32,354 bases of DNA from an uncultured Candidatus Saccharibacteria bacterium (GCA_946530935.1 CAMNAJ010000005.1:1-32354), one strand, 5' to 3'; numbered from the stretch's first letter, positions 8,354-18,087 are shown. The notes: generated from the sequence alone by a model not told the origin. Program-made: numbers and translations.

Positions 8354-10822
8354 ATGCAAGAAGAATTTAGTGAAATTATGAATCGGCTAAGCGAAAACGC
8401 AAGGTTTGCGCTTCAAAAGGCCGATTTTTATAGTAAGAGATATAACAATGGTTACATGAGCACGGAACACTTGCTTCTTGGTATTATGTCGATTGATACT
8501 TCTACGGGTGCAAAAATGATTCGTGAGCAAGGCGCCACACTTGAAGAGATTGAAAAAGCTTTAAATAAGGTCGCAGTTGAGGTTCCTGGTTCGGATATGG
8601 CAATGATGTCACTTTCTGAAGCGGTGATTTTGACGCTCCGTATGGCGCAAAACTATACGCGTGAACAAGGATTAACTGTGATTGGCACGGAGCATTTGCT
8701 GTATGCTTTGCTTAGCCAACCAAATTCACGGGCTTCTTTAATACTTGTCCAATTAAAAGTCGATACAGATAAATTAATGGACGAGATCGAGGATTTAGTT
8801 GAGGAACAAACTAAGGATGAAAAACTTAAAGCGGAAAAGGCAAAGTATTTAAAAAAGACTCCGTTAAAGTTTTTGAATCGTTACGGCAAAGATTTGACAG
8901 AGGAAGCAAGAGCTGGAAAGCTTGACACCGTAATTGGTCGTGAAAGTGAAATTGAAAGAGTTATTACGGTTTTATCACGTCGTACAAAATCAAACCCAGT
9001 TTTGATTGGTGAAGCGGGTGTAGGCAAAACTGCGATTGTTGAAGGTTTGGCTGCCAGAATCGTTAATAATGAAGTGCCGGGCAACCTCATTGGTAAACAC
9101 ATTTATCAAGTAGACTTATCGTCCGTGGTGGCTGGTACAAAATTCCGTGGCGAGTTTGAAGAAAGAATTAAAGGTATTATTGATGAAGCGACGGGTGACG
9201 AATCGATACTGTTATTCATCGATGAAATACATCTACTTTCTGGTGCAGGATCATCGGAAGGTTCAATGGACGCGGCGAATATTTTAAAGCCTGCACTTGC
9301 TCGTAATTCAATTAATTTAATTGGTGCAACTACCCTAGATGAATACCGTAAAACAATTGAAAAAGACAAAGCACTTTCTCGCCGTTTTCAGACTGTGATG
9401 GTAGAAGAGCCATCAGCGGCGGTAACGCTAAGAATTTTGAAGGGAATTAAAAAACATTATGAAAGTCATCATGGCGTAGTGATTCCGGACGAGATTTTAG
9501 AAACTGCAATCACTATGAGTCAACGCTACATTAATGACCGTTTTATGCCGGATAAGGTGATTGATATTATTGATGAAGCATCGGCAATTTGTAAAGTTGC
9601 AGCAGATAAAAAAGGCGGCAGTAAATATAAGAAGATGAAGATTGAAAAATCGAATCTTGAGAACAAAATTAATGAGGCTGCCGAAAAAGAAGATTACGAA
9701 AAAGCTGCAAATTATAAAACTGAACTTGCAAAGCTCGAACAGGAAATTAAGAAACTTGAAAAAGCAGGTGTAAAAGAAACTGAGAACCCTACACTTACAG
9801 AAGAAAATTTGGCCACGGCGGTTTCTTTGAAAACTGGTATTCCAGTATCAAAAGTTCATGGCTCCGAAATGAAGATGCTAATGGAACTTGAAGACCATAT
9901 TAAGCAATCGATTATTGGGCAGGACGAAGCAATTAAGGCAGTAGCCAAAGCAATTCGTCGTGGTAGGTCCGGTATTGCTGATTCACGCCGTCCAATTGGT
10001 TCTTTCCTTTTCATGGGTCCAACTGGCGTTGGTAAAACAGAACTTGCTCGCGTAATTGCACGTGAAGTATTCGGTGGCGAAAATGCGTTAGTCAAAATCG
10101 ACATGAGTGAGTTTGGTGAAAAGCATAATGTGTCAAGACTCGTAGGCGCGCCAGCCGGTTATATTGGATATGATGATGGTGGTAAGCTCACGGAAGCGGT
10201 TCGACGCAAACCATATTCAGTGATTCTCTTTGACGAAATCGAGAAAGCACATCCGGATGTATTTAATTTATTACTACAGATTCTCGAAGATGGTGTTTTA
10301 ACGGATGGTCAGGGAAACAAGATTAAGTTTAATAACACTATCGTAATTTTAACTTCGAATCTCGGTTCGGCAGATATGTATCGAGAAGGTGAACTTGGTT
10401 TTACAGCAAAGACGGCAAAAGATAAAAAGGATCTGGAACGAGAATATGAGGAAAACAAAGAGTATGCAATGAAGGCTTTGAAAAAAGTGATGCGTCCAGA
10501 ATTAATCAATCGCCTTGATAATATTTTAGTATTCCATGCACTTACAAGAAAAGACGTTGAAAAAATCTTTGATAATCTGATTAATGATCTTAAGAAACGG
10601 CTTGCGACAAAAGGCATCGGACTAAAAATCGAAGAAAAAGCCAAAGAATATTTGATTAAAAAAGGATATGATCCAAAAAACGGTGCAAGGCCGCTTAGAC
10701 GAGAAATTGAGGACGAAGTAGAATCACTTCTTTCCGAAGAAATAATTTCTGGTCATTTAAAGAAGGGCGACATTCCGGTTTTGAAATTAGAAAAAGGTAA
10801 ACTAAAGTTAGTAAAGGAGTAA
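8354..10822 (+). CDS. clpC: ATP-dependent Clp protease ATP-binding subunit ClpC (AAA+)
   Basis: Clp N-domain repeats, two AAA modules ([30 protein letters not shown]), UVR-like coiled segment; next to clpP. Confidence 0.95.
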   Translation: MQEEFSEIMNRLSENARFALQKADFYSKRYNNGYMSTEHLLLGIMSIDTSTGAKMIREQGATLEEIEKALNKVAVEVPGSDMAMMSLSEAVILTLRMAQNYTREQGLTVIGTEHLLYALLSQPNSRASLILVQLKVDTDKLMDEIEDLVEEQTKDEKLKAEKAKYLKKTPLKFLNRYGKDLTEEARAGKLDTVIGRESEIERVITVLSRRTKSNPVLIGEAGVGKTAIVEGLAARIVNNEVPGNLIGKHIYQVDLSSVVAGTKFRGEFEERIKGIIDEATGDESILLFIDEIHLLSGAGSSEGSMDAANILKPALARNSINLIGATTLDEYRKTIEKDKALSRRFQTVMVEEPSAAVTLRILKGIKKHYESHHGVVIPDEILETAITMSQRYINDRFMPDKVIDIIDEASAICKVAADKKGGSKYKKMKIEKSNLENKINEAAEKEDYEKAANYKTELAKLEQEIKKLEKAGVKETENPTLTEENLATAVSLKTGIPVSKVHGSEMKMLMELEDHIKQSIIGQDEAIKAVAKAIRRGRSGIADSRRPIGSFLFMGPTGVGKTELARVIAREVFGGENALVKIDMSEFGEKHNVSRLVGAPAGYIGYDDGGKLTEAVRRKPYSVILFDEIEKAHPDVFNLLLQILEDGVLTDGQGNKIKFNNTIVILTSNLGSADMYREGELGFTAKTAKDKKDLEREYEENKEYAMKALKKVMRPELINRLDNILVFHALTRKDVEKIFDNLINDLKKRLATKGIGLKIEEKAKEYLIKKGYDPKNGARPLRREIEDEVESLLSEEIISGHLKKGDIPVLKLEKGKLKLVKE

Positions 10823-10823
10823 T

Positions 10824-11414
10824 ATGAAAAAACCAAATGACTATTTAGTGCCAACAATTATTGAAGAAACTAATCGTGGCGAAAGAGCATACGACATTTA
10901 TTCGAGACTTTTAAATGACCGTATTGTATTTATTGGTGAAGAAGTTAATTCGCATACTGCAAATTTGGTAGTAGCGCAACTCTTGTACCTTGCGCATGAA
11001 GACCCAAAGAAACCTATTAAACTTTATATTAATTCTCCGGGCGGTTCGGTTTATGATGGACTTGCGATTATTGACACGATGAATTATATCGAGCCAGATG
11101 TAGAAACGATCGGTATTGGACTTCAGGCTTCGATGGGCGCAATGCTACTTTCTTGTGGCGCAAAAGGTAAAAGATTTTGTCTTCCGAATGCTCGTATCAT
11201 GATTCATCAGCCATCATCTGGCACAGAAGGTAAGATTACAGATCAGGAAATTATGCTTAAAGAAGGTATTTTCTTAAAGAAGCGTTTAGCTGAAATCTTT
11301 GCAAAAAACACCGGGAAAACTCTTTCTCAAGTTGAGAAAGATATGGATCGAGATAACTGGATGAGTGCCGAAGAAGCAAAAGAATACGGTATCATTGATC
11401 AAATAATTAAATAA
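10824..11414 (+). CDS. clpP: ATP-dependent Clp protease proteolytic subunit
   Basis: [26 protein letters not shown] (Ser), IMIHQPSSG (His); SD aaaggag upstream. Confidence 0.97.
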   Translation: MKKPNDYLVPTIIEETNRGERAYDIYSRLLNDRIVFIGEEVNSHTANLVVAQLLYLAHEDPKKPIKLYINSPGGSVYDGLAIIDTMNYIEPDVETIGIGLQASMGAMLLSCGAKGKRFCLPNARIMIHQPSSGTEGKITDQEIMLKEGIFLKKRLAEIFAKNTGKTLSQVEKDMDRDNWMSAEEAKEYGIIDQIIK

Positions 11415-11747
11415 TCACTTACGTGGGGTAGAGATATTTGCCCCACGACCATAATCTGGCAAAATAATCTTAACGATTTCTCCGTGATGGTTTTTTAGTG
11501 GGATCTTAAGTTCATTTGCGAGAGTATTTACAACGGCAGCACCAATTCGAAGGCCAGTAAATGACCCAGGACCAGACATAAAAGTGATTTCTTCGAGATC
11601 TTTAAAGTCTTTTCCGTTTTCTTGAAGCTTATCACGAAGGAATTTTAGGAGGTTTTCAGCAAGATCGCGACCTGATTCCCAAGAATACTCTTTGTTGTCT
11701 AATCTTAAAATGGTTGTTGGTGTGGAAGTATCTAGATACATTTTCAT
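11415..11747 (-). CDS. tsaB: Short TsaB-like protein (tRNA t6A biosynthesis), N-terminal domain only
   Basis: MYLDTSTPTTILRL ... FMSGPGSFTGLRIGAAVVNTLA is the TsaB signature; 110 aa, adjacent to tsaE. Confidence 0.82.
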   Translation of the reverse strand: MKMYLDTSTPTTILRLDNKEYSWESGRDLAENLLKFLRDKLQENGKDFKDLEEITFMSGPGSFTGLRIGAAVVNTLANELKIPLKNHHGEIVKIILPDYGRGANISTPRK

Positions 11748-12160
11748 TTTACTAAAACCTCGCGTGAACCATCGTCATTTAACGATAATTCAATGATTTT
11801 TCGATTATTTGGAAGGAAATTTTCGACAGTATTTGCCCATTCTACTACTATAACTGCGTTAGAATTGTTTAAGTTTTCTTCTAAATCTTCTGTCATAAGC
11901 CCAGGGTCGTTTAGACGATAGAAATCATAATGGATTAGAGTGTACTCTTTTCCATCTTTCTTAAATGCATATGATTTAGAAATCGTAAAACTTGGGCTGG
12001 TGACTTTTTCTTTGATGCCAAGTCCTTCCGCGAGGCCGCGTGTAAAAGTGGTTTTACCGGTGCCGACGTCACCTAAAAGTTCAATCACAATTGGAACAGA
12101 AAGCTTGGAGGCAAAGTCTCTACCGAAGTTTAGCATTTCTTGTTCTGATGTAATTTTCAT
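11744..12160 (-). CDS. tsaE: tRNA threonylcarbamoyladenosine biosynthesis ATPase TsaE
   Basis: LLGDVGTGKTTFTRGLAEGLGI, SPSFTISKSY, HYDFYRL. Track ORF extends to 12424 but the TsaE-like start MKITSEQEM is at 12160. Confidence 0.93.
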   Translation of the reverse strand: MKITSEQEMLNFGRDFASKLSVPIVIELLGDVGTGKTTFTRGLAEGLGIKEKVTSPSFTISKSYAFKKDGKEYTLIHYDFYRLNDPGLMTEDLEENLNNSNAVIVVEWANTVENFLPNNRKIIELSLNDDGSREVLVK

Positions 12161-12174
12161 TGTATAATTATAAC
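12161..12174. promoter_or_regulatory. 14-bp bidirectional leaderless promoter core between tsaE and murC
   Basis: TGTATAATTATAAC: plus-strand TATAAT 12163-12168 and minus-strand TATAAT (complement of 12167-12172), each 6 nt from its own ATG. Confidence 0.75.
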
Positions 12175-13395
12175 ATGAAAATATATATTTCTGGTATCTC
12201 TGGAACAGGGATGGGGCCACTAGCTTTAATGGCGAAACAAGCTGGATTAACGGTATTTGGTTCGGATAAAAATGCAGGTATGATTTTACCGGAGTTAGAG
12301 ACGGCTGGAATTGAAGTAAAAATTGGTGAGCAGGATGGTGAGTTTTTGAAACAAAAAATTGCCGATGGGGTAGATTGGTTTGTATACACATCAGCTCTTC
12401 CAAAAGATCATCCAGAATTAACAATCGCTAAAGAGTCAGGAGTTAGAGTCACAAAACGTGACGAACTAACGGAATATCTAGTGCGTGAACTTAATCTTAA
12501 AATGGTGGCGGTGGCTGGCACACATGGCAAGACTACTACTACTTCAATGATTACTTTTGCTGCTTTAAAACTTGGAATCCCAGCCGCATATATTGTGGGC
12601 ACTACACTTGGTTTTGCTCCTAGTGGTAGTTATAAACCGGGAGATGAATTCTTTATTTATGAGGCTGATGAATATGATAGAAACTTTTTGATGTTCCATC
12701 CATGGTTAGCGGTTTTTCCAAGTGTGACTTATGACCATCCAGATGTTTATCCAACAAGAGAAGATTATTTGGAGGCATTTTCGCAATTTAAGGCACAATG
12801 CGAAAACGTGATTGATGAAATTAATGGCGATGTAGATTTTAAATTAGCTGGTGCAGCAAGAAGACGTGATGCAGAACTTGCTATGACGGCGATTCTAAAT
12901 ATGGCGCCAGAAATAGAAACCGAAAAAGTTAAAGCGGTACTTGATGAGTTTCCTGGTGTAGGTAGGAGATTTGAGCGTCTTGCAGACGGAATTTACACAG
13001 ATTATGCGCATCATCCAGAAGAAATTGCCGCAACGCTTGACGTAGCAAAAGATGAAGCAAAAATTCGTGGCAAAAAGGGTATTGTTGTGGTCTACCAACC
13101 ACATCAGAATACTCGTCAGCATGAAGTACGCGATGGTTACGTTGATGCATTTATTGGTGCTACAAAGATTTATTGGATTCCGACTTATTTGACGCGCGAA
13201 GATCCGGATTTGGTAGTTTTAACCCCTGAAGAATTAATTGCTGGCCTAAAAAACGCAGATGTCGCAGAGCCAGCAGAATTAAATGATGAGCTATTTGAAA
13301 AAATAATAAAGTACCGCGATGAAGGTTATTTAATACTACTAATGACGGCTGGTCCGGCGGATTCGTGGCTTAGAAAAAACGTTGAAAAATCTTAG
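12175..13395 (+). CDS. murC: UDP-N-acetylmuramate--L-alanine ligase (MurC-type Mur ligase)
   Basis: MKIYISGISGTGMGPLALMAKQAG, AVAGTHGKTTTTSMI, DYAHHPEEIAATL. Track start 12160 includes the promoter. Confidence 0.88.
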   Translation: MKIYISGISGTGMGPLALMAKQAGLTVFGSDKNAGMILPELETAGIEVKIGEQDGEFLKQKIADGVDWFVYTSALPKDHPELTIAKESGVRVTKRDELTEYLVRELNLKMVAVAGTHGKTTTTSMITFAALKLGIPAAYIVGTTLGFAPSGSYKPGDEFFIYEADEYDRNFLMFHPWLAVFPSVTYDHPDVYPTREDYLEAFSQFKAQCENVIDEINGDVDFKLAGAARRRDAELAMTAILNMAPEIETEKVKAVLDEFPGVGRRFERLADGIYTDYAHHPEEIAATLDVAKDEAKIRGKKGIVVVYQPHQNTRQHEVRDGYVDAFIGATKIYWIPTYLTREDPDLVVLTPEELIAGLKNADVAEPAELNDELFEKIIKYRDEGYLILLMTAGPADSWLRKNVEKS

Positions 13396-13410
13396 TTCTT
13401 ATGCTAAGAT
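13382..13410 (+). promoter_or_regulatory. Promoter of the 13417 gene
   Basis: TTGAAA-17-TAAGAT with TGC extension; -10 ends 6 nt before ATG 13417. Confidence 0.6.
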
Positions 13411-13416
13411 TTAATT

Positions 13417-14079
13417 ATGGTGGAAGGTAATGACGCTGTTTCTACGCGTGGAAAAGAAAACACAAAACGCCTAACAATTCTTCTCGGCATTTTGTGCTTT
13501 TTGATAGTTGGTTTAACGGTCACAAATGTTTTGTTGCTCTTAAATAACAACAAAGGTGGTAAGGAGAGTGGTGAAGAAGGCGGAGAAGAGATTATTGCAG
13601 CCTGTTCAGATTATTGGCAAGTTACCGATGCGGTGCATTGTGTTCAAGAAAACTATGTTTATGATGCAGAAACACTGAAATATGGTGAAAGCAATTGTAC
13701 TGGTATATGCTATGAATACTATAAAACAGCAGTTGCTTATATAGAATCGCACAATAGCGCAGAAAATGTAAAAAATATAAGAGGGATTTTTGATGAGTTT
13801 ATTCTAGCCGTAAACGACGATAAGTCGGCATACGGGTTAAAACTAATGCGCGATAAAGAGATTTCAAAACTTGATTTTTCTGATGAATTCAATAATGAAA
13901 TGCTTAATGATGCACTCGAAGCTGACGGTTTTTTCAAATCTGTTTCATCGGCTGATTACGTGATTGTTCTTGCATATCAATTAAATAGACAAGATGTAAT
14001 TGATAGCTACACAAAAATTAAAGTCGAAAGAGAGCTTGCTGAAGGCGTAGACTCGAGCAAGGGATTGGGGCAAGGATGA
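13417..14079 (+). CDS. Uncharacterised single-TM protein with extracytoplasmic domain
   Basis: TM segment LTILLGILCFLIVGLTVTNVLLLL followed by Cys-containing exported domain; ATGA overlap with next gene. Confidence 0.7.
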   Translation: MVEGNDAVSTRGKENTKRLTILLGILCFLIVGLTVTNVLLLLNNNKGGKESGEEGGEEIIAACSDYWQVTDAVHCVQENYVYDAETLKYGESNCTGICYEYYKTAVAYIESHNSAENVKNIRGIFDEFILAVNDDKSAYGLKLMRDKEISKLDFSDEFNNEMLNDALEADGFFKSVSSADYVIVLAYQLNRQDVIDSYTKIKVERELAEGVDSSKGLGQG

Positions 14080-17000
14080 AACATTTTAAAAAGAATCGAT
14101 TGATGGTTGCAGTAATTGCTTTGATGGTAATGTTCTTTGCTGCGTTAACTATACATAACGAAGTAGAAGCTTATACCTGGAGCTGGGACGATCCGGACTG
14201 GAGCTGGTGTGTTAAAAGTGCTGGTGAAGGTAGGTCTGATATTTATTCTGTGCAGTGGGCTTGTTGGAAAACGCGTCCTGCGGACGGAAGCTATGGTTGT
14301 GCAATTTGGTTAGGTTCGCCGACCGATACAAGTACTTTAATTTATCTTGATGAGGGTGATACAACTGTTTACGGTTATTATTATAGGATGTGTACTTCTG
14401 TAAATGGCGTTTCTCACAATGATGCGGCTTCAAACGTTTATGCATACAATGACGGTGATTCGATTGGTTATGGTGGTTATGTGGGGGGTGGATATTGGGC
14501 AAGCCCTGGTAGTACGAGAGTTTCCATCAATGTTGCAAGTTTTATTAATGGTGCAAGCGTTAGGTATGAAGATGATTATACGTATTATTCCAGGACTATT
14601 ACTATTAATCGTTGTAATGCAACTAATACATCTTCTTGTGATACTCAGGACGCAAATATTACTTTGGCCGTGAGAAAACCGCAGAAAAAGAAATTGACGA
14701 TGATAGCCATAGATACGAATGGTCAATCATTGTCTAGTTATGCGCCAAACCAAGAAGTTGAGGTGAATTCCGGTTCGTCGGCTTCTTTGACGGCTTATGA
14801 TTTATCAAGTTATCACTATATAAAAGTAAAGTGGGGTACTAGCACTTGGAACAGTAGTTGGTGGGATGATGCTAATAGAACTTATACAGTCGGTTCTCTT
14901 ACGTCGGATACGACTATTTATGCGGTTTATCAATTAGACCAAAAAACACTTACGATGAAAGCAGTTGATTCGAATGGTAATTCATTATCGCATTTAATGG
15001 CAGATAAAAGTGTGACAGTTGTTGCTGGTAGTTCAGCGTCGCTTACTGCTGATAATCTAGTTGGATATACAAAAAAGTGGTGGGGTACGAGTGCGACTGG
15101 TGGGCGTACTGCAAACACCGGTATGACGTATACCGTAAATCCACTTAATAGCAATACGACAATTTATGCAGTTTATGAGCGGCACGAATTTGCGGCAAGA
15201 GCGCGAGTATTTGAAGGAAATAATACTTCGGGCACAAATAGTAAAAGTACTGGCTATGTTGAAACGAACAATACTCAGACTTTAAATATTAACTGTTTAA
15301 ATAGCGGCTGTACGGCAACATTTGATTTAGCGGCTAAAAATGTAGTAGGCTCTGCGGCGATGAATTATGTAGTTTATCGTTCTCAAAATGGTGGTTCTGG
15401 TTCAACACAGTATGTTAATCCGGCGAGCCCTTATGCAATGAGCTCAAGTGGAACTACTATTAAGATATATAGTGGTGGAAATTATCTAAATTCAATCACT
15501 GAAACTATTTTGCCTGGTCAAACGGTTTGTTATTACATTACTTTCTATCCGTTTGGGTCTTATTCTAATACTACTACTGCCACTGCTAAAGCTTGCGCGC
15601 ATGCTAATCCATCAACATTCGAAGGTCAATCTAAAGTGACTACTGGTTCTGGCACAACGACAAGTGGTTGGAGAAATACAAGTACGAATGGTACACAAAA
15701 CATTAGTGGCTGTACGACAGCTGGTTGCAGTATTACATTCCAACATTATTTAAGAAGAACATCTGGTATTGGCAGCACTACTTATAATGTTACAAGAACT
15801 TCCAATTATTCAACTATTTCTGGTGCAACACTAAAGAGTGGGACTGAAGCGTTTACTGGAGTTTCTAATAATACAAGCGTCCTTGAATATCAGGAAACGA
15901 TTACTTTGATGCCTGGACAAGTGGTTTGTGAGACACTCACATTTAAGCCGTCTAACGATGTTGTAAATGTGGCTAGTAACGTTGTAATTAAAATTTGTGC
16001 ATCTGCTCTTGGTAATGCGCAACCACCTGATCCTACTCCTCCTACAACACTAGATGACGATGACTTAAGTGATGCTTTCCTTGATATGCGCGTAAAGAAT
16101 CCTACTGGTGCTACAGAATACCGTAAGTACCAGGAGACAGTTTACGCAAAACCAGGACAGGTCTTAAGTTACCGTTCGTCCTATAATCCGGTTTTGCAGT
16201 ATGCATACTATGTCTATCCACAGAAGTTTAGATTAAATGGCACTGGTACAGTTTATCCAACCAGCGGTATTAACACAGCTAGTACACTTGGTACGATGTT
16301 TAATGCATATAAAGGTTCTTATGGAAACTGGAACAATTCATATACAGTGTTCAGTAAAACCGGTGGCTTCTTATCTGGATATTCTGAAGACTTTATCTAC
16401 TCTAATGGCCAGACGGAGAAGAGAGTTAATACTAATACTCACCAAGTAAAGACCGGTGAAGTTGGTAGAAATCTTGCTGAAACTGCAGCAACCAACAAGA
16501 ATAATCGTACTAAAACTACCGTAAGCCAAGTAACATTTACAGCAGATGGTAGTAGCAACAACGTTGCAAACACGTATACGGCTAATAAAACAAGTACGGC
16601 TAATGCTTATGTGCCTTACAACTATGATACAACTCTCAAAATTGAGGAAGATGACGATGAAGTGATTTATGCTGGCGAGGAAAAGAATATTAAGTACGAA
16701 ATCGATGTTATTCCAAAAACCAATAACAAGACAACCGATGGCTCTGATGGCGAAAAATATGCGACGATTATGCGTGATGCAATTAGTAAAGTCGTGATTT
16801 ATCTGGGTACGGAAAAGCCACAAAGTAATGGCTGGAATGGCACTAGGACGGCTGATGTTTGTAACTACTTTATTGGTGCAGCGAGCAATGGTACCACTTG
16901 TAAGTTTGCAAACGAAAAGACTGAAGATTTGAACCCGTCTGGTATATTAACTGGTTCTCAGCATAAGCTTGAACTGTTGATGCAGGTTCCTGACGTTGTA

Positions 17001-18086
17001 GCTGGAACACAGCTTTGTGTCGCTGTGGCAAGTTTCCCAGCTTCTAGTGGTTTGGCTACAAACTGGGATAGTACAGACGGTAATAATAAATGGCGTATTT
17101 CGAAGTCACGCTGTTTTACGATTGCAAAGAAACCACTGTTTGAAGTTTGGGGCGGAAGCGTGTATTCTGGTGGCTCTATCAGAACAGCTGTCACAACAAA
17201 GAACAACCTAGCTGGCGTTGGTGATCTCGGTGGTGTAATCGTGTTTGGCTCATGGTCAGAACAAAGCGTAGTATCACTTGGACAGACGTTTGGTATGGCT
17301 TCTGGTGCAGCTACTGGTCTTGCTACTAATGCAGCTGGTGGCGGTAGCTATGAAGGTAGTACACCGGTCTATTGTACCCACCGTGTACCACTAAGTCTTG
17401 CGAACTATTCTAGCTCAGCACTTTCCGGCATTTGTGGAAATACGCAAGCAACTGGTAATTCTGGTATTTCAGCGGTAATTTCAAATAAAGAATCATTAGT
17501 TGGTACTTTACCAAATGAAGACAGTAAAGTATACGAATATACAGCTAATAGTACAATTGCACTTAATAACACTGGCGGAAAAGATGTAATTCGTTATAAT
17601 TCTAGTGCGAGCCTAACCATTAATGCTAGCGTAGCGAATACTGGAAAAACACATATTGTACATGCTAAGGGCGATGTAATGATTAATGGTAATATCACTT
17701 ATCAAGGTGGCTCTAGCACTACTTATAGCGATATGGGTAGTATTCCAAAGGTAATCATCTATGGTAACAATATTACAATTGGTTGCTCTGTGACTACGAT
17801 TAACGCAATCTTGATAGCGGAACAAGACATTACCACCTGTGCTTCTTCTGATATTAATTTGAGAGCAAATTCAACACAACTTACTATTAATGGTGCGATT
17901 ATTTCGAACAAACTATTCTTAAATCGTACTCATGGTGCTGCCACTGGTGCCAACTCAAAGGTTCCGGGCGAAATTGTGAACTATGATATTTCTACGCTAC
18001 TTTGGGGGCGTGCTAAATCTGATCCTGGTAACGAACATAAAAACCTTACGGCTGTTTATTCGCACGAAATTGCTCCAAGATACTAG
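14076..18086 (+). CDS. Giant exported surface protein (1336 aa) with repeated domains
   Basis: N-terminal signal peptide (VAVIALMVMFFAALTIHNEVEA), Thr/Ser/Asn/Tyr-rich, two InlB/Flg_new-like repeats and two Cys-pair repeats; long open frame. Confidence 0.8.
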   Translation: MKHFKKNRLMVAVIALMVMFFAALTIHNEVEAYTWSWDDPDWSWCVKSAGEGRSDIYSVQWACWKTRPADGSYGCAIWLGSPTDTSTLIYLDEGDTTVYGYYYRMCTSVNGVSHNDAASNVYAYNDGDSIGYGGYVGGGYWASPGSTRVSINVASFINGASVRYEDDYTYYSRTITINRCNATNTSSCDTQDANITLAVRKPQKKKLTMIAIDTNGQSLSSYAPNQEVEVNSGSSASLTAYDLSSYHYIKVKWGTSTWNSSWWDDANRTYTVGSLTSDTTIYAVYQLDQKTLTMKAVDSNGNSLSHLMADKSVTVVAGSSASLTADNLVGYTKKWWGTSATGGRTANTGMTYTVNPLNSNTTIYAVYERHEFAARARVFEGNNTSGTNSKSTGYVETNNTQTLNINCLNSGCTATFDLAAKNVVGSAAMNYVVYRSQNGGSGSTQYVNPASPYAMSSSGTTIKIYSGGNYLNSITETILPGQTVCYYITFYPFGSYSNTTTATAKACAHANPSTFEGQSKVTTGSGTTTSGWRNTSTNGTQNISGCTTAGCSITFQHYLRRTSGIGSTTYNVTRTSNYSTISGATLKSGTEAFTGVSNNTSVLEYQETITLMPGQVVCETLTFKPSNDVVNVASNVVIKICASALGNAQPPDPTPPTTLDDDDLSDAFLDMRVKNPTGATEYRKYQETVYAKPGQVLSYRSSYNPVLQYAYYVYPQKFRLNGTGTVYPTSGINTASTLGTMFNAYKGSYGNWNNSYTVFSKTGGFLSGYSEDFIYSNGQTEKRVNTNTHQVKTGEVGRNLAETAATNKNNRTKTTVSQVTFTADGSSNNVANTYTANKTSTANAYVPYNYDTTLKIEEDDDEVIYAGEEKNIKYEIDVIPKTNNKTTDGSDGEKYATIMRDAISKVVIYLGTEKPQSNGWNGTRTADVCNYFIGAASNGTTCKFANEKTEDLNPSGILTGSQHKLELLMQVPDVVAGTQLCVAVASFPASSGLATNWDSTDGNNKWRISKSRCFTIAKKPLFEVWGGSVYSGGSIRTAVTTKNNLAGVGDLGGVIVFGSWSEQSVVSLGQTFGMASGAATGLATNAAGGGSYEGSTPVYCTHRVPLSLANYSSSALSGICGNTQATGNSGISAVISNKESLVGTLPNEDSKVYEYTANSTIALNNTGGKDVIRYNSSASLTINASVANTGKTHIVHAKGDVMINGNITYQGGSSTTYSDMGSIPKVIIYGNNITIGCSVTTINAILIAEQDITTCASSDINLRANSTQLTINGAIISNKLFLNRTHGAATGANSKVPGEIVNYDISTLLWGRAKSDPGNEHKNLTAVYSHEIAPRY
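14688..15183 (+). repeat. Two tandem InlB/Listeria-Bacteroides-like (Flg_new-like) protein repeats within the giant surface protein
   Basis: KKLTMIAIDTNGQSLSSYAP...SGSSASLTAYDL...TSDTTIYAVYQL and KTLTMKAVDSNGNSLSHLMA...AGSSASLTADNL...NSNTTIYAVYER; boundaries approximate. Confidence 0.65.
15185..16015 (+). repeat. Two tandem Cys-containing domains within the giant surface protein
   Basis: RVFEGN...INCLNSGCTATF...LPGQTVCYYITFYP...KACAHA and STFEGQ...ISGCTTAGCSITF...MPGQVVCETLTFKP...KICASA; boundaries approximate. Confidence 0.6.
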
Positions 18087-18087
18087 T

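Noticed and set aside
11422-11447. Hairpin CGTGGGG...CCCCACG as clpP terminator
   Set aside because: 12-nt loop, no U-tract, and it lies within tsaB coding sequence; could be incidental.
11740-11760. Possible frameshift explaining short tsaB
   Set aside because: The protein has an intact start and N-terminal domain, overlaps tsaE by 4 nt in normal operon fashion, and abuts clpP exactly, leaving no space for a lost C-terminal half.
12160-12424. N-terminal extension of the tsaE ORF up to 12424
   Set aside because: The extension runs antisense through murC and is not TsaE-like; the TsaE start MKITSEQEM at 12160 has a -10 box 6 nt upstream.
14212-17825. Minus-strand ORFs antisense to the giant surface protein (e.g. 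14212-14502, 16371-16823, 17613-17825)
   Set aside because: His/Asn/Ile-rich peptides typical of reading opposite a coding frame; no SD, -10 or recognisable domain.
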